Positions 43,523 through 54,408 of a stretch of DNA of 64,000 bases are shown here, piece by piece. Made by a program: the position numbers and the translations under genes. Location: assembly GCF_011290365.1 (NCBI RefSeq), contig NZ_CP049786.1, forward strand, positions 4,464,001 to 4,528,000, written 5' to 3'. Every line of letters begins with the position of its first letter. Position 1 is the first letter of the stretch. This stretch comes from Leclercia sp. 29361. Its GTDB lineage: Bacteria > Pseudomonadota > Gammaproteobacteria > Enterobacterales > Enterobacteriaceae. A model generated the notes under the pieces. That model made no database searches, was not told the origin of the DNA, and saw only the letters and a program-made list of their open reading frames with translations.

Positions 43523-43587
43523 ACGCTTAAAATCTGGCCGCCCGCAGCGCCGTCAACGCGCTTTACATTTCTATTCACAGGCCAGTC

Positions 43588-44772
43588 ATGACTAACAGCA
43601 ATCGTATCAAGCTCACATGGATCAGCTTCTTCTCCTACGCCCTTACCGGTGCGTTGGTGATTGTCACCGGGATGGTGATGGGAAATATCGCAGACTATTT
43701 TAATCTGCCGGTTTCCAGCATGAGTAACACCTTCACCTTCCTTAACGCCGGGATCCTGATCTCCATCTTCCTGAACGCCTGGCTGATGGAAATCGTCCCC
43801 CTGAAAACCCAGCTGCGTTTCGGCTTTGTACTGATGGTCGCCGCCGTCGCGGGCCTGATGCTCAGCCACAGCATCGCCCTGTTCTCTGCCGCCATGTTTG
43901 TGCTCGGGCTGGTCAGCGGGATCACCATGTCGATCGGCACGTTCCTCATTACGCATATGTATGAAGGTCGCCAGCGCGGCGCGCGTCTGCTGTTTACCGA
44001 CTCCTTCTTCAGCATGGCAGGGATGATCTTCCCGATGGTGGCTGCGGCTCTGCTGGCTCGCAGCATTGAGTGGTACTGGGTTTATGCCTGCATCGGCCTG
44101 GTCTACGTGGCGATTTTCGTCCTGACCTTCGGCTGTGATTTCCCGGTACTCGGCAAAAAAGCCCAGACCACCAGCGAACCGGTGGCGAAAGAGAAATGGG
44201 GTATCGGCGTGCTGTTCCTCTCCGTTGCCGCCCTGTGCTACATCCTCGGCCAGCTGGGCTTTATCTCCTGGGTGCCAGAGTATGCCAAAGGGCTGGGCAT
44301 GAGCCTGAACGATGCCGGTCAGCTGGTCAGTGATTTCTGGATGTCGTACATGTTTGGTATGTGGGCGTTCAGCTTTATCCTGCGCTTCTTCGATCTGCAG
44401 CGGATCCTCACCGTACTGGCAGGTGCCGCCACCGTCCTGATGTATCTGTTCATCAACGGTTCGCCGGAGCAGATGCCGTGGTTTATCCTGACGCTCGGCT
44501 TCTTCTCCAGCGCCATTTATACCTCGATCATTACTCTGGGCTCCCTGCAGACCAAAGTGGCCTCGCCGAAACTGGTTAACTTCGTGCTCACCTGCGGCAC
44601 CATCGGCACCATGCTGACCTTCGTGGTCACCGGCCCGATTGTGGCCCACAGCGGCCCGCTGGCGGCGTTACACACCGCTAACGGTCTCTACGCCGTGGTG
44701 TTCGTGATGTGCCTGGTGCTGGGCTTCGTGACCCGCCACCGCCAGCATAACGTGGCAGCAGCGTCTCATTGA
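43588..44772 (+). CDS. tsgA: MFS transporter TsgA
   Basis: The 394-residue protein has twelve membrane segments and belongs to the major facilitator superfamily. It starts [21 protein letters not shown]. coli and Salmonella tsgA lie next to nirB; the Salmonella name comes from growth on tellurite/selenite and its substrate is not established. It ends 4 bp before the convergent codA. Confidence 0.94.
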   Translation: MTNSNRIKLTWISFFSYALTGALVIVTGMVMGNIADYFNLPVSSMSNTFTFLNAGILISIFLNAWLMEIVPLKTQLRFGFVLMVAAVAGLMLSHSIALFSAAMFVLGLVSGITMSIGTFLITHMYEGRQRGARLLFTDSFFSMAGMIFPMVAAALLARSIEWYWVYACIGLVYVAIFVLTFGCDFPVLGKKAQTTSEPVAKEKWGIGVLFLSVAALCYILGQLGFISWVPEYAKGLGMSLNDAGQLVSDFWMSYMFGMWAFSFILRFFDLQRILTVLAGAATVLMYLFINGSPEQMPWFILTLGFFSSAIYTSIITLGSLQTKVASPKLVNFVLTCGTIGTMLTFVVTGPIVAHSGPLAALHTANGLYAVVFVMCLVLGFVTRHRQHNVAAASH

Positions 44773-44776
44773 TCCC

Positions 44777-46093
44777 TCACGCCCCTTTGCTTCCCGCAGA
44801 GGGGCTGTTTCTGGTAAAGCACACCTCTTCTCCCCCGTTATCCATCTGGATCCAGGTCTGCGCCAGCTGCGTGGTGGCGATCACCCTCCCCTGACGTATC
44901 GACCAGCGTACCGGCACCTGACACCGCACCGCGTCAAAGCCCGTCTCCGCAGGCAGGATCACCAGGTTAGCCGGGTTACCCGGTTCGATACCGTAATCGG
45001 CCAGGCCAAAGGTCCGCGCGCTGTTATGGGTGATCAGATTCAGCCCGCTGTCGATCTGCTGATAGCCCATCATCTGGCAGACGTGCAGCCCCATATGCAG
45101 GACCTGCAACATGTTGCCGGTGCCCAGCGGATACCAGGGGTCAAACACGTCGTCATGGCCGAAGCAGACGTTAATCCCCGCCTCCAGCAGCTCCTTCACG
45201 CGGGTGATGCCGCGCCGTTTTGGGTAGTCGTCAAACCGCCCCTGCAGATGGATATTCACCAGCGGATTGGCGACAAAGTTAATCCCTGAGAGCTTCAGCA
45301 GGCGGAACAGCCGGGAGGTATAGGCCCCGTTATAAGAGTGCATCGCGGTGGTATGGCTGGCGGTGACGCGCGGGCCGATCCCGGCCTCATACGCCAGCGT
45401 CGCCACCGTTTCGATAAACCGCGACTGCTCGTCGTCGATTTCATCGCAGTGAATATCCAGCGGCCGGTCGTACTTCTTCGCCAGTTCAAAAGCGATATGC
45501 AGGGACTGCACGCCGTACTCGCGGGTGAACTCAAAGTGCGGGATGGCACCCACCACGTCAGCCCCCAGCCGTAGCGCCTCTTCCAGCAGGGCGGCGCCGT
45601 TGGGATAAGAGAGGATCCCCTCCTGCGGGAAGGCGACGATTTGCAGCTCAACCCACGGGGCGACCTCCTGTTTCACCTCCAGCATCGCCTTCAGGGCGGT
45701 AAGCGTGGGGTCGGAGACATCCACATGGGTACGCACAAACTGGATGCCGTTGGCGATCTGCCACTTGAGGGTCTTCCACGCCCGGGCTTTGACATCCTCA
45801 TGGCTGAGCAACGCCTTGCGCTCTGCCCAACGTTCGATGCCCTCAAACAGCGTGCCGGACTGGTTCCAGTTCGGCTCCCCGGCGGTCTGGGTGGTATCGA
45901 GATGAATATGCGGTTCGATAAACGGCGGAAGGGCCAGCCCACCGCGCGCGTTTAAGACTTCATGGCTCTCGTTCTGCCCTTCGCCCATCGGGGTGATTTC
46001 GCCAAAACGACCGTTCTCGATAGCCAGTTGCCATAACCCGTCCCGACCCGGTAACCGGACGTTCTGGATAAGCCAAAGCGGTGCTGTAGACAT
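44777..46093 (-). CDS. codA: cytosine deaminase
   Basis: The 438-residue amidohydrolase has the metal motif [15 protein letters not shown] (HxH near residues 61-63), [23 protein letters not shown] and the catalytic [16 protein letters not shown]. This set fits CodA, which converts cytosine to uracil and ammonia. The usual codB transporter gene is not next to it. It lies between tsgA and nirB, as in Salmonella; E. coli has codBA elsewhere. A related creatinine-like substrate is less likely. Confidence 0.9.
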   Translation of the reverse strand: MSTAPLWLIQNVRLPGRDGLWQLAIENGRFGEITPMGEGQNESHEVLNARGGLALPPFIEPHIHLDTTQTAGEPNWNQSGTLFEGIERWAERKALLSHEDVKARAWKTLKWQIANGIQFVRTHVDVSDPTLTALKAMLEVKQEVAPWVELQIVAFPQEGILSYPNGAALLEEALRLGADVVGAIPHFEFTREYGVQSLHIAFELAKKYDRPLDIHCDEIDDEQSRFIETVATLAYEAGIGPRVTASHTTAMHSYNGAYTSRLFRLLKLSGINFVANPLVNIHLQGRFDDYPKRRGITRVKELLEAGINVCFGHDDVFDPWYPLGTGNMLQVLHMGLHVCQMMGYQQIDSGLNLITHNSARTFGLADYGIEPGNPANLVILPAETGFDAVRCQVPVRWSIRQGRVIATTQLAQTWIQMDNGGEEVCFTRNSPSAGSKGA

Positions 46094-46232
46094 CGTATTC
46101 TCCCGAAAAAGAGCGCTGAAATTTAGGAGTAGCAGATCAATAAGATTAGCCCCCTAATTTGTACATAAAATCGGCTATCACGAAAAGCCTGCGATTTCCG
46201 TCACTTAGAAAAAACCTGACAAATCAGCAATC

Positions 46233-46248
46233 TACTCACTAAGGAGTA
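46233..46248 (+). promoter_or_regulatory. NarL/NarP 7-2-7 site of nirB
   Basis: TACTCACTAAGGAGTA forms two inverted NarL heptamers with 2 bp between. Its centre is 28 bp upstream of the FNR site centre, giving -69.5, the position known in E. coli nirB. Confidence 0.8.
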
Positions 46249-46261
46249 GTCTAAGGCGTAT

Positions 46262-46275
46262 TTGATTTGCATCAA
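46262..46275 (+). promoter_or_regulatory. FNR site of nirB
   Basis: TTGATTTGCATCAA matches the FNR consensus TTGAT-N4-ATCAA perfectly. With a -10 of TAAGGT at 46297-46302 the centre lies at about -41.5, a class II activation position for anaerobic induction. Confidence 0.9.
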
Positions 46276-46296
46276 TAAGTGCCGTTGCTGAATCGT

Positions 46297-46302
46297 TAAG
46301 GT
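46297..46302 (+). promoter_or_regulatory. nirB -10 element
   Basis: TAAGGT lies 35 nt before the nirB start and fits the FNR and NarL spacing described for this promoter. There is no good -35, as expected for an FNR-dependent promoter. Confidence 0.7.
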
Positions 46303-46333
46303 AGGCAGTAATAGAAAAGAAATCGAGGCAAAA

Positions 46334-48877
46334 ATGAGCAAAGTCAGACTCGCGATTATCGGTAACGGCATGGTCGGTCACCGCTTTATTGAGGATCTTC
46401 TTGATAAAGCCGATGCCGCCCAGTTCGACATTACCGTGTTCTGTGAAGAACCCCGTAAAGCGTACGACCGCGTACACCTCTCCTCCTACTTCTCTCACCA
46501 CACCGCCGAAGAGCTCTCTCTGGTGCGTGAAGGTTTTTACGAGAAACATGGCGTGAAGGTGCTGGTGGGCGAACGCGCTATCACCATCAACCGTCAGGAA
46601 AAAGTGATTCACTCCAGTGCGGGACGCACGGTTTTTTACGACAAACTGATCATGGCGACTGGCTCTTACCCGTGGATCCCACCGATCAAAGGGTCAGAAA
46701 CTCAGGATTGCTTCGTCTATCGTACCATTGAAGATCTCAACGCCATCGAATCCTGCGCTCGCCGCAGCAAACGCGGCGCGGTGGTTGGCGGCGGTCTGCT
46801 CGGCCTCGAAGCCGCTGGCGCACTGAAAAACTTAGGCGTTGAAACCCACGTCATCGAATTTGCCCCGATGCTGATGGCAGAGCAGCTCGACCACATGGGT
46901 GGCGATCAGCTCAAACGCAAAATTGAGAGCATGGGTGTGAAAGTTCACACCAGCAAAAACACCAAAGAGATTGTTCAGGAAGGCACCGAGGCGCGTAAAA
47001 CCATGCGCTTTGCCGACGGCAGCGAGCTGGAAGTGGACTTCATCGTCTTCTCCACCGGTATTCGCCCGCGCGACAAGCTGGCCACCCAGTGCGGCCTGGC
47101 CGTTGCCCAGCGCGGCGGTATCATGATCAACGATACCTGCCAGACCTCAGATCCGGATATCTATGCCATCGGTGAGTGCGCCAGCTGGAATAATCACGTC
47201 TACGGTCTGGTTGCCCCTGGCTACAAAATGGCGCAGGTCACCGCTGACCACATCCTCGGTAATGATAACGCCTTCGCTGGCGCTGACATGAGCGCCAAGC
47301 TGAAACTGCTGGGCGTGGACGTGGGCGGTATTGGTGATGCACATGGCCGCACACCAAACTCCCGCAGCTACGTCTACCTCGATGAAAGCAAAGAGGTTTA
47401 TAAGCGTCTTATCGTCAGCCCGGACAACAAAACCCTACTCGGGGCGGTGCTGGTGGGTGATACCAGCGACTTCGGCAACCTGCTGCAACTGGTGCTGAAC
47501 GCCATCGAACTGCCGGAGAACCCGGACGCACTGATCCTGCCAGCCCATGCGGCCAGCGGTAAGCCGTCGATTGGTGTCGATAAACTGCCGGACAGCGCGC
47601 AGATTTGCTCCTGCTTCGATGTCACCAAAGGCATGCTGATCTCCGCCATCAACAAGGGCTGCCATACCGTGGCGGCGCTGAAAGCCGAAACCAAAGCCGG
47701 GACCGGCTGCGGCGGCTGTATCCCGCTGGTCACGCAGGTGCTCAACGCCGAACTGGCGAAACAGGGTATCGAAGTGAACAACAACCTGTGCGAGCACTTC
47801 GCTTACTCTCGCCAGGAGCTGTACCACCTGATCCGCGTGGAAGGCATCAAATCCTTCGACGAACTGCTGCAGAAACATGGCCAGGGCTACGGGTGTGAAG
47901 TCTGTAAACCGACCGTCGGTTCTCTGCTGGCCTCCTGCTGGAATGAGTACGTGCTCAAGCCGCAGCACACTCCGCTGCAGGACACCAACGACAACTTCCT
48001 GGCCAACATCCAGAAAGACGGTACTTACTCGGTGATCCCACGCTCTGCCGGCGGTGAAATCACGCCGGAAGGTCTGGTGGCGGTGGGCCGCATCGCCCGC
48101 GAATTTAACCTCTACACCAAAATCACCGGTTCCCAGCGTATCGGTCTGTTCGGCGCGCAGAAAGACGACCTGCCGGAAATCTGGCGTCAGCTGATTGAAG
48201 CGGGCTTCGAAACCGGTCATGCCTATGCCAAAGCGCTGCGTATGGCGAAGACCTGCGTGGGCAGCACCTGGTGCCGCTACGGCGTGGGCGACAGCGTCGG
48301 CTTCGGCGTCGAGCTGGAAAACCGCTACAAAGGCATCCGTACCCCGCACAAAATGAAGTTCGGCGTCTCCGGCTGTACCCGTGAATGTGCCGAAGCGCAG
48401 GGTAAAGACGTGGGCATCATCGCCACCGAGAAAGGCTGGAACCTGTACGTCTGCGGTAACGGCGGGATGAAACCGCGTCATGCGGACCTGCTGGCGGCGG
48501 ATATCGACCGCGAAACGCTGATCAAATACCTCGACCGCTTCATGATGTTCTACATCCGTACCGCGGACAAACTGACCCGTACCGCGCCGTGGCTGGATAA
48601 CCTGGAAGGCGGCATCGACTACCTGAAGTCGGTCATCATCGACGACAAACTCGGCCTGAACGCAACGCTGGAAGAAGAGATGGCGCGCCTGCGTGACGCC
48701 GTGATTTGCGAATGGACTGAAACCGTCAATACCCCGGCGGCGCAGGTTCGCTTCAAACACTTTATCAACAGCACCCAGCGCGACCCGAGCGTGCAGGTAG
48801 TGCCAGAGCGCGAGCAGCATCGCCCGGCGACACCTTATGAACGCATTCCGGTCATGCTGGTGGAGGAAAACGTATGA
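46334..48877 (+). CDS. nirB: NADH-dependent nitrite reductase large subunit
   Basis: The 847-residue protein has FAD and NADH Rossmann domains (about 1-300, with VVGGGLLGLEAAGAL), a BFD-like [2Fe-2S] domain (about 420-475, CSCFDVTKG and GTGCGGC) and the siroheme/[4Fe-4S] sulfite/nitrite reductase domains with GVSGCTRECAEAQGKDVG and CGNGG. It reduces nitrite to ammonium in the cytoplasm. It overlaps nirD by 4 bp. Confidence 0.98.
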   Translation: MSKVRLAIIGNGMVGHRFIEDLLDKADAAQFDITVFCEEPRKAYDRVHLSSYFSHHTAEELSLVREGFYEKHGVKVLVGERAITINRQEKVIHSSAGRTVFYDKLIMATGSYPWIPPIKGSETQDCFVYRTIEDLNAIESCARRSKRGAVVGGGLLGLEAAGALKNLGVETHVIEFAPMLMAEQLDHMGGDQLKRKIESMGVKVHTSKNTKEIVQEGTEARKTMRFADGSELEVDFIVFSTGIRPRDKLATQCGLAVAQRGGIMINDTCQTSDPDIYAIGECASWNNHVYGLVAPGYKMAQVTADHILGNDNAFAGADMSAKLKLLGVDVGGIGDAHGRTPNSRSYVYLDESKEVYKRLIVSPDNKTLLGAVLVGDTSDFGNLLQLVLNAIELPENPDALILPAHAASGKPSIGVDKLPDSAQICSCFDVTKGMLISAINKGCHTVAALKAETKAGTGCGGCIPLVTQVLNAELAKQGIEVNNNLCEHFAYSRQELYHLIRVEGIKSFDELLQKHGQGYGCEVCKPTVGSLLASCWNEYVLKPQHTPLQDTNDNFLANIQKDGTYSVIPRSAGGEITPEGLVAVGRIAREFNLYTKITGSQRIGLFGAQKDDLPEIWRQLIEAGFETGHAYAKALRMAKTCVGSTWCRYGVGDSVGFGVELENRYKGIRTPHKMKFGVSGCTRECAEAQGKDVGIIATEKGWNLYVCGNGGMKPRHADLLAADIDRETLIKYLDRFMMFYIRTADKLTRTAPWLDNLEGGIDYLKSVIIDDKLGLNATLEEEMARLRDAVICEWTETVNTPAAQVRFKHFINSTQRDPSVQVVPEREQHRPATPYERIPVMLVEENV

Positions 48878-49200
48878 GCCAGTGGGTCAACATCTGCAAA
48901 GTCGACGAGATCCTGCCTGCCACCGGCGTGTGCGCGCTGTTAGGCCATGAGCAGGTCGCCATTTTCCGTCCACGCCACGACGAACAGGTCTTTGCCATCA
49001 GCAATATCGACCCGTTCTTCGAGGCCAGCGTGCTCTCCCGCGGGATCATCGCTGAGCATCAGGGCGAGCTGTGGGTTGCCAGCCCGCTGAAAAAGCAGCG
49101 TTTCCGTCTGAGCGACGGTCACTGTATGGAAGATGAGAGCCGCTCCGTGAAGCACTATGACGTCCGCGTCAAAGACGGCAAGGTGCAGCTGCGAGGCTAA
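48874..49200 (+). CDS. nirD: nitrite reductase small subunit
   Basis: The 108-residue protein has a Rieske-type fold without the Cys/His ligands of true Rieske proteins, as usual for NirD (ALLGHEQVAIFRPRHDEQVF). It is needed for NirB activity. Its ATG overlaps the nirB stop. Confidence 0.97.
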   Translation: MSQWVNICKVDEILPATGVCALLGHEQVAIFRPRHDEQVFAISNIDPFFEASVLSRGIIAEHQGELWVASPLKKQRFRLSDGHCMEDESRSVKHYDVRVKDGKVQLRG

Positions 49201-49288
49201 CAAATATGGGAGGTGCAATGCCTCCCATTGTTTTATCAAAATTGATTTAATTTATTTATTTTTTCTTTTTAATATTACGGGTAATCAA

Positions 49289-50098
49289 ATGTTTACAGAC
49301 ACTATTAATAAGTGTGCGGCTAATGCTGCGCGTATTGCACGCCTCAGCAAAAATAGTCCTCTCGGCTTCTGGATCAGCTCCGCCATGGCGGGTGCCTATG
49401 TCGGCCTCGGGATCATTTTAATTTTCACCCTCGGTAATCTGGTCGATCCGTCCGTGCGTCCGCTGGTAATGGGTGCCACCTTTGGTATCGCCCTGACCCT
49501 GGTGATCATCGCCGGTTCTGAACTGTTTACCGGTCACACCATGTTCCTGACCCTGGGCGTCAAAGCGGGCACCATCACGCAGGGCCAGATGTGGGGCATC
49601 CTGCCGCAAACCTGGCTGGGTAACCTGGTGGGATCGGTGTTTGTCGCCCTGCTCTACAGCTGGGGCGGCGGTAGCCTGCTGCCGGTGGATACCAGCCTCG
49701 TGCACACCGTCGCGCTGGCAAAAACCTCCGCACCGGCGATGGTACTTTTCTTCAAGGGCGCGCTCTGTAACTGGCTGGTCTGTCTTGCTATCTGGATGGC
49801 AATCCGTACCGAAGGTGCCGCGAAATTTATCGCGATCTGGTGGTGTCTGCTGGCCTTTATCGCTTCCGGCTACGAGCACTCCGTCGCCAACATGACCCTG
49901 TTTGCCCTCTCCTGGTTCGGCCACCACAGCGAAGCCTATACGCTGTCAGGTATCGGTCATAACCTGTTGTGGGTAACGCTTGGCAATACCCTTTCTGGGG
50001 TTGTATTTATGGGTTGGGGTTACTGGTATGCTACCCCTAAAGCGGAGCGTCCGACTCCGGCTACCATCGCAACCGTTCAGGCGAAAGCCAACCAGTAA
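49289..50098 (+). CDS. nirC: nitrite channel of the FNT family
   Basis: I start at [20 protein letters not shown], giving 269 residues, one more than E. coli; the open frame upstream runs through the nirD-nirC gap. There are six membrane segments and the FNT motif with [10 protein letters not shown] near residue 196-206. It imports nitrite for NirBD and exports it when toxic. Confidence 0.96.
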   Translation: MFTDTINKCAANAARIARLSKNSPLGFWISSAMAGAYVGLGIILIFTLGNLVDPSVRPLVMGATFGIALTLVIIAGSELFTGHTMFLTLGVKAGTITQGQMWGILPQTWLGNLVGSVFVALLYSWGGGSLLPVDTSLVHTVALAKTSAPAMVLFFKGALCNWLVCLAIWMAIRTEGAAKFIAIWWCLLAFIASGYEHSVANMTLFALSWFGHHSEAYTLSGIGHNLLWVTLGNTLSGVVFMGWGYWYATPKAERPTPATIATVQAKANQ

Positions 50099-50112
50099 GA
50101 AGAGGTAATGTC

Positions 50113-51486
50113 GTGGATCACCTGCCAATATTCTGTCAATTACGCAATCGCGACTGCCTGCTGGTAGGGGGTGGCGATGTAGCTGAACGTAAAGCCCGCC
50201 TGCTGTTAGAGGCAGGTGCCCGACTCACCGTCAATGCCCTCGGCTTCGCCCCGCAATTCACCGTGTGGGCGCAGGAAGGGATGCTCACTCTCGTCGAGGG
50301 TGAGTTCAAGGAATCACTGCTCGATACCTGCTGGCTGACCATTGCCGCTACTGATAACGATGCGGTTAACCAGCGGGTCAGCGACGCCTGCGAAGCGCGA
50401 CGGATCTTCTGCAACGTGGTGGATGCGCCGAAAGAGGCGAGCTTTATCATGCCGTCGATTATTGACCGCTCCCCGTTGATGGTCGCCGTCTCCTCCGGCG
50501 GGACCTCTCCCGTGCTGGCGCGTCTGCTGCGCGAAAAGCTGGAAGCGATCCTGCCGCAGCATCTGGGCCAGGTGGCTCACTACGCGGGGCAGCTGCGCTC
50601 CCGGGTGAAAAAGCAGTTCGCTACCGTAGGTGAACGCCGCCGCTTCTGGGAAAAATTCTTCGTAAACGATCGGCTGGCGCAGTCGCTGGCGAATCAGGAT
50701 CGGAAAGCCGTGGAAGAAATCACCGAGCAGCTGATCAATGCCCCGCTCGATCACCGGGGTGAAGTGGTGCTGGTGGGTGCTGGTCCGGGCGATGCCGGGC
50801 TGTTAACCCTGAAAGGATTACAGCAGATCCAGCAGGCGGATATCGTGGTTTATGACCGTCTGGTATCCGACGACATCATGAACCTGGTGCGCCGGGATGC
50901 GGATCGGGTGTTTGTTGGCAAACGTGCCGGGTATCACTGCGTCCCCCAGGAAGAGATTAACCAGATCCTGCTGCGTGAAGCGCAGAAGGGCAAACGCGTG
51001 GTGCGTCTGAAAGGCGGGGATCCCTTTATCTTCGGGCGCGGCGGTGAGGAGCTGGAGACGCTGTGTGAGGCGGGCATTCCGTTCTCGGTGGTGCCGGGCA
51101 TTACTGCCGCCTCCGGCTGCTCGGCCTATTCTGGTATCCCGTTGACCCACCGTGACTACGCCCAGAGCGTGCGCCTGGTTACCGGCCATCTGAAAACCGG
51201 CAGCGAGCTGGACTGGCATAACCTGGCCGCAGAGAAACAGACTCTGGTGTTCTATATGGGGCTAAACCAGGCGGCGACCATTCAGGCTAAACTGCTCGAT
51301 CACGGTATGGATGCAGAGATGCCGGTTGCGCTGGTGGAGAACGGCACCTCGATTAAACAGCGTGTGGTCAGTGGCGTGTTAACCCAGTTGGGCGAGCTGG
51401 CCCAGCAGGTGGAAAGCCCGGCGCTGATCGTGGTGGGCCGGGTGGTGGCGCTGCGTGACAAGCTTAACTGGTTCTCAAATCACTAA
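50113..51486 (+). CDS. cysG: siroheme synthase
   Basis: The 457-residue fusion starts with GTG as in E. coli. Residues 1-200 form the precorrin-2 dehydrogenase/sirohydrochlorin ferrochelatase ([20 protein letters not shown], and [13 protein letters not shown] around the phosphoserine), and 215-450 the uroporphyrinogen III methyltransferase ([25 protein letters not shown]). It makes the siroheme used by NirB and sulfite reductase. It follows nirC by 14 bp. Confidence 0.98.
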   Translation: MDHLPIFCQLRNRDCLLVGGGDVAERKARLLLEAGARLTVNALGFAPQFTVWAQEGMLTLVEGEFKESLLDTCWLTIAATDNDAVNQRVSDACEARRIFCNVVDAPKEASFIMPSIIDRSPLMVAVSSGGTSPVLARLLREKLEAILPQHLGQVAHYAGQLRSRVKKQFATVGERRRFWEKFFVNDRLAQSLANQDRKAVEEITEQLINAPLDHRGEVVLVGAGPGDAGLLTLKGLQQIQQADIVVYDRLVSDDIMNLVRRDADRVFVGKRAGYHCVPQEEINQILLREAQKGKRVVRLKGGDPFIFGRGGEELETLCEAGIPFSVVPGITAASGCSAYSGIPLTHRDYAQSVRLVTGHLKTGSELDWHNLAAEKQTLVFYMGLNQAATIQAKLLDHGMDAEMPVALVENGTSIKQRVVSGVLTQLGELAQQVESPALIVVGRVVALRDKLNWFSNH

Positions 51487-51620
51487 GCCAGACTGAACAT
51501 ATTCCCCGCAAAATGAGTAGTCCTGTTATGGACTACTCCTCTCTTACCGCTATCGATAACATACCTTCCGCGAAAGCACATTCTCTATATATTCCCTTAA
51601 GTTACACACAAGGAAGCGTT

Positions 51621-51791
51621 ATGTTCAAACTGGCAAAGATTGCCCTGGTTGCAGGCATCTTAACTACCCTGACGGCGTGCACCGGCCACGTGCAAAACAC
51701 CAAAAATAACTGCAGCTACGACTACCTGCTGCACCCGGCGATCTCGATCTCCAAGATCATCGGCGGCTGCGGCCCGGCAGCAAATCAGTAA
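51621..51791 (+). CDS. yhfL: small lipoprotein YhfL
   Basis: I start at MFKLAKIALVAGILTTLTAC, giving 56 residues; the longer upstream frame has no homologue support. LTAC is a lipobox, so it is cut before the Cys and lipidated. The rest matches E. coli YhfL (NCSYDYLLHPAISISKIIGG). Function is unknown. Confidence 0.92.
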   Translation: MFKLAKIALVAGILTTLTACTGHVQNTKNNCSYDYLLHPAISISKIIGGCGPAANQ

Positions 51792-51805
51792 GCCTTTTTC
51801 AGGCA

Positions 51806-51836
51806 TAAAAAAACCGGGAATTTCCCGGTTTTTTTA
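51806..51836. terminator. yhfL terminator
   Basis: AAACCGGGAA pairs with TTCCCGGTTT and is followed by T on the plus strand, 15 bp after yhfL. A runs on the other side may let it act in both directions. Confidence 0.9.
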
Positions 51837-51861
51837 TTGGCGAGAGCATCGCGGCCTGATG

Positions 51862-51895
51862 CCCTCACCCTGGCCCTCTCCCACAGGGAGAGGGT
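51862..51895. repeat. small dispersed repeat between yhfL and trpS
   Basis: CCCTCTCCC (51874-51882) pairs with GGGAGAGGG (51886-51894) around ACA. The whole unit resembles a short palindromic repeat common between enterobacterial genes. It lies between two terminators of convergent genes. Confidence 0.6.
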
Positions 51896-51904
51896 ACAAA
51901 CCCT

Positions 51905-51930
51905 AAAAACGGTAACCATGTTACCGTTTT
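51905..51930 (-). terminator. trpS intrinsic terminator
   Basis: AAAACGGTAA (51906-51915) pairs with TTACCGTTTT (51921-51930), with T run on the minus strand, 8 bp after the trpS stop. It closes the aroK-to-trpS operon. Confidence 0.85.
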
Positions 51931-51938
51931 ACATTTAC

Positions 51939-52943
51939 CTACGGTTTAGCTACAAACCCAATCGCTTCGTACACCGCTTTCAGCGTTTCAGAGGCGTGCG
52001 CGCTGGCTTTCTCGGCGCCGTCTTTCATCACCTTCTGCAGGAAGGCTTCGTCGTTACGGAACTGGTTGTAGCGCGCCTGCAGCTCGGTCAGCATACCGGA
52101 GACCGCGTCAGCCACTTCACCTTTCAGGTGGCCGTACATCTTGCCTTCGAAGTGCTGCTCCAGCTCAGGAATGCTCTGGCCAGTCACGCCCGAGAGAATA
52201 TCCAGCAGGTTAGAGACGCCCGCTTTGTTCTGCACGTCGTAACGCACCACTGGCGGCTCGTCAGAGTCGGTGACCGCACGCTTAAGCTTCTTCACCACCG
52301 CTTTCGGATCTTCCAGCAGGCCGATCACGTTGTTGCGGTTATCGTCCGACTTGGACATCTTTTTGGTCGGCTCCAGCAGGGACATCACGCGGGCACCGGA
52401 CTTCGGAATGAACGGCTCTGGCACCTTGAAGACATCGCCGTAAATCGCGTTGAAACGCTGGGCAATATCGCGGCTCAGCTCCAGGTGCTGCTTCTGGTCT
52501 TCACCCACCGGGACCTGGTTGGTCTGATACAGCAGAATGTCCGCCGCCATCAGTACCGGGTAATCAAACAGGCCAGCGTTGATGTTTTCAGCGTAACGGG
52601 AAGACTTATCTTTGAACTGGGTCATTCGGCTCAGTTCGCCGAAATAGGTGTAGCAGTTCAGGGCCCAGCCCAGCTGGGCATGTTCCGGAACGTGAGACTG
52701 AACGAAGATGGTGCTTTTCTCAGGATCGATACCGCAGGCCAGATACAGCGCAAGAGTGTCGAGCGTCGCTTTACGCAACTGCTGCGGATCCTGGCGCACG
52801 GTAATGGCGTGCTGGTCAACGATGCAGTAGATGCAATGATAGTCATCCTGCATGCCCACCCACTGACGCAGCGCACCCATATAGTTGCCAATGGTCAGTT
52901 CACCTGAGGGCTGTGCGCCACTAAATACGATGGGCTTAGTCAT
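51939..52943 (-). CDS. trpS: tryptophanyl-tRNA synthetase
   Basis: The 334-residue class I synthetase has the HIGH-like TIGN in [15 protein letters not shown] and the KMSKS motif in [14 protein letters not shown] near residue 190-204. It charges tRNA-Trp. It is the last gene of the aroK operon and its start overlaps gph by 8 bp. Confidence 0.98.
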   Translation of the reverse strand: MTKPIVFSGAQPSGELTIGNYMGALRQWVGMQDDYHCIYCIVDQHAITVRQDPQQLRKATLDTLALYLACGIDPEKSTIFVQSHVPEHAQLGWALNCYTYFGELSRMTQFKDKSSRYAENINAGLFDYPVLMAADILLYQTNQVPVGEDQKQHLELSRDIAQRFNAIYGDVFKVPEPFIPKSGARVMSLLEPTKKMSKSDDNRNNVIGLLEDPKAVVKKLKRAVTDSDEPPVVRYDVQNKAGVSNLLDILSGVTGQSIPELEQHFEGKMYGHLKGEVADAVSGMLTELQARYNQFRNDEAFLQKVMKDGAEKASAHASETLKAVYEAIGFVAKP

Positions 52944-53697
52944 TTTTCAATTCCTGATTTTCACTGTGCGAAAGCCCGAGAACGGGCAGTAAATCTTTGA
53001 AGTGGTCGAAGACGAAATCCGGCTCACTCAGCGTAATGGATTCACCATAGTTATAGCCATAGGTCAGGCCAACGGACGGGCAACCTGCAGCCCTGGCCGC
53101 CAGAATATCATTGCGTGAATCCCCGACAAAGAGCAGCGCGTCCGGTGTTAAGGATAATTTTCCTGCCACCAGCAACAGCGGTTCGGGATGCGGCTTCTTA
53201 TTCTGCACGTCATCGCCGCCGACAATTACCGAGAAGTATTTGGCGATATCCAGCGCTTCCAGCAAGGGTGCGACAAAGGCCGTTGGTTTGTTGGTCACCA
53301 GCGCCAGCGGCATGCCTTCAGCATGCAGCGCGCTCAGCGTGCCGGCCACATCCGGAAACAGGAAGCTGCCCTCTTCCACCGTCTCTTCATAGAAACGGTT
53401 GAACAGCTTACGCAGCACGCGAAGTTGCTCTTCCTGAGGGATATCCGCGTGATCGACGCCAGGTTTGCCCTGCGCTGCTCGCTGAATGGCACGCTCCTGA
53501 CGCGCCCAGGTCAGCGCGCGCTCCATCAGCACGTCTGCCCCGTTACCGATCCACGTGATCACGCGATCTTCGCCCGCTACCGGCAGCTCCAGCGCATACA
53601 GCGCCTGATCTACCGCCGCGGTTAAGCCTGGCGCGCTGTCTACCAGCGTGCCGTCGAGGTCAAACGCTACGCCCCGAATTGCCTGCAAATTATTCAT
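52936..53697 (-). CDS. gph: phosphoglycolate phosphatase
   Basis: The 253-residue HAD-family protein has motif [10 protein letters not shown] near residues 13-21, LVTNKP as motif II and [15 protein letters not shown] as motif IV. It removes phosphoglycolate made when DNA ends are repaired. It overlaps rpe and trpS by 8 bp each. Confidence 0.97.
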   Translation of the reverse strand: MNNLQAIRGVAFDLDGTLVDSAPGLTAAVDQALYALELPVAGEDRVITWIGNGADVLMERALTWARQERAIQRAAQGKPGVDHADIPQEEQLRVLRKLFNRFYEETVEEGSFLFPDVAGTLSALHAEGMPLALVTNKPTAFVAPLLEALDIAKYFSVIVGGDDVQNKKPHPEPLLLVAGKLSLTPDALLFVGDSRNDILAARAAGCPSVGLTYGYNYGESITLSEPDFVFDHFKDLLPVLGLSHSENQELKND

Positions 53698-54367
53698 GAC
53701 TTACCTTCGCCAGTTCACTGCGCATTTCATCAATAACTTTTTTGTAGTCCGGCTGATCGAAGATCGCTGAACCGGCCACAAACATATCTGCGCCCGCCGC
53801 GGCGATTTCACCGATGTTGCTCACCTTCACGCCGCCGTCCACTTCGAGACGGATATCAAAACCGGATTCGTCGATGCGACGACGCACTTCGCGCAGCTTA
53901 TCCAGAGTGTGTGGAATGAAAGACTGGCCGCCGAAGCCCGGGTTCACGGACATCAGCAGGATCACGTCCAGCTTGTCCATCACGTGATCGAGATAGCTCA
54001 GCGGCGTGGCCGGGTTAAACACCAGGCCAGCTTTACAGCCGTGCTCTTTGATCAGCTGCAGGGTGCGGTCAACGTGTTCGGAAGCTTCAGGATGGAAGGT
54101 GATGATGCTGGCACCTGCGGCGGCAAAATCCGGCACGATGCGGTCGACCGGCTTCACCATCAGATGCACGTCAATAGGGGCGGTCACGCCGTAGTTGCGC
54201 AGTGCCTTGAGGACCATCGGGCCGATGGTCAGGTTAGGCACGTAGTGGTTATCCATAACGTCGAAATGAACGACATCCGCACCGGCAGCGAGGGCTTTCG
54301 CGGTATCTTCGCCCAGCCGGGCAAAATCAGCCGAAAGAATTGAGGGTGCAATCAAATACTGTTTCAT
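53690..54367 (-). CDS. rpe: ribulose-phosphate 3-epimerase
   Basis: I start at [20 protein letters not shown], giving 225 residues as in E. coli; AAGGAG lies 6 nt upstream of this ATG, while the ATG two codons earlier is too close to it. The TIM-barrel has [12 protein letters not shown] and [12 protein letters not shown]. It interconverts ribulose- and xylulose-5-phosphate. Confidence 0.97.
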   Translation of the reverse strand: MKQYLIAPSILSADFARLGEDTAKALAAGADVVHFDVMDNHYVPNLTIGPMVLKALRNYGVTAPIDVHLMVKPVDRIVPDFAAAGASIITFHPEASEHVDRTLQLIKEHGCKAGLVFNPATPLSYLDHVMDKLDVILLMSVNPGFGGQSFIPHTLDKLREVRRRIDESGFDIRLEVDGGVKVSNIGEIAAAGADMFVAGSAIFDQPDYKKVIDEMRSELAKVSHE

Positions 54368-54408
54368 CCGCATCTCCTTGAACTTTGTTTAACGGCGGGC
54401 GAAACGGC

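Noticed and set aside
43462..44649. A 395-codon open frame on the minus strand across tsgA
   Set aside because: Antisense to a clear MFS transporter; composition is charged and His/Gln-rich, typical of reversed membrane-protein codons.
47435..48820. A 461-codon open frame on the minus strand inside nirB
   Set aside because: It is fully antisense to nirB, whose sequence is strongly conserved; it has no recognisable domain and follows from the high GC content.
51513..51620. Longer N-terminus for yhfL
   Set aside because: The shorter start gives a proper lipoprotein signal peptide and matches the E. coli length.
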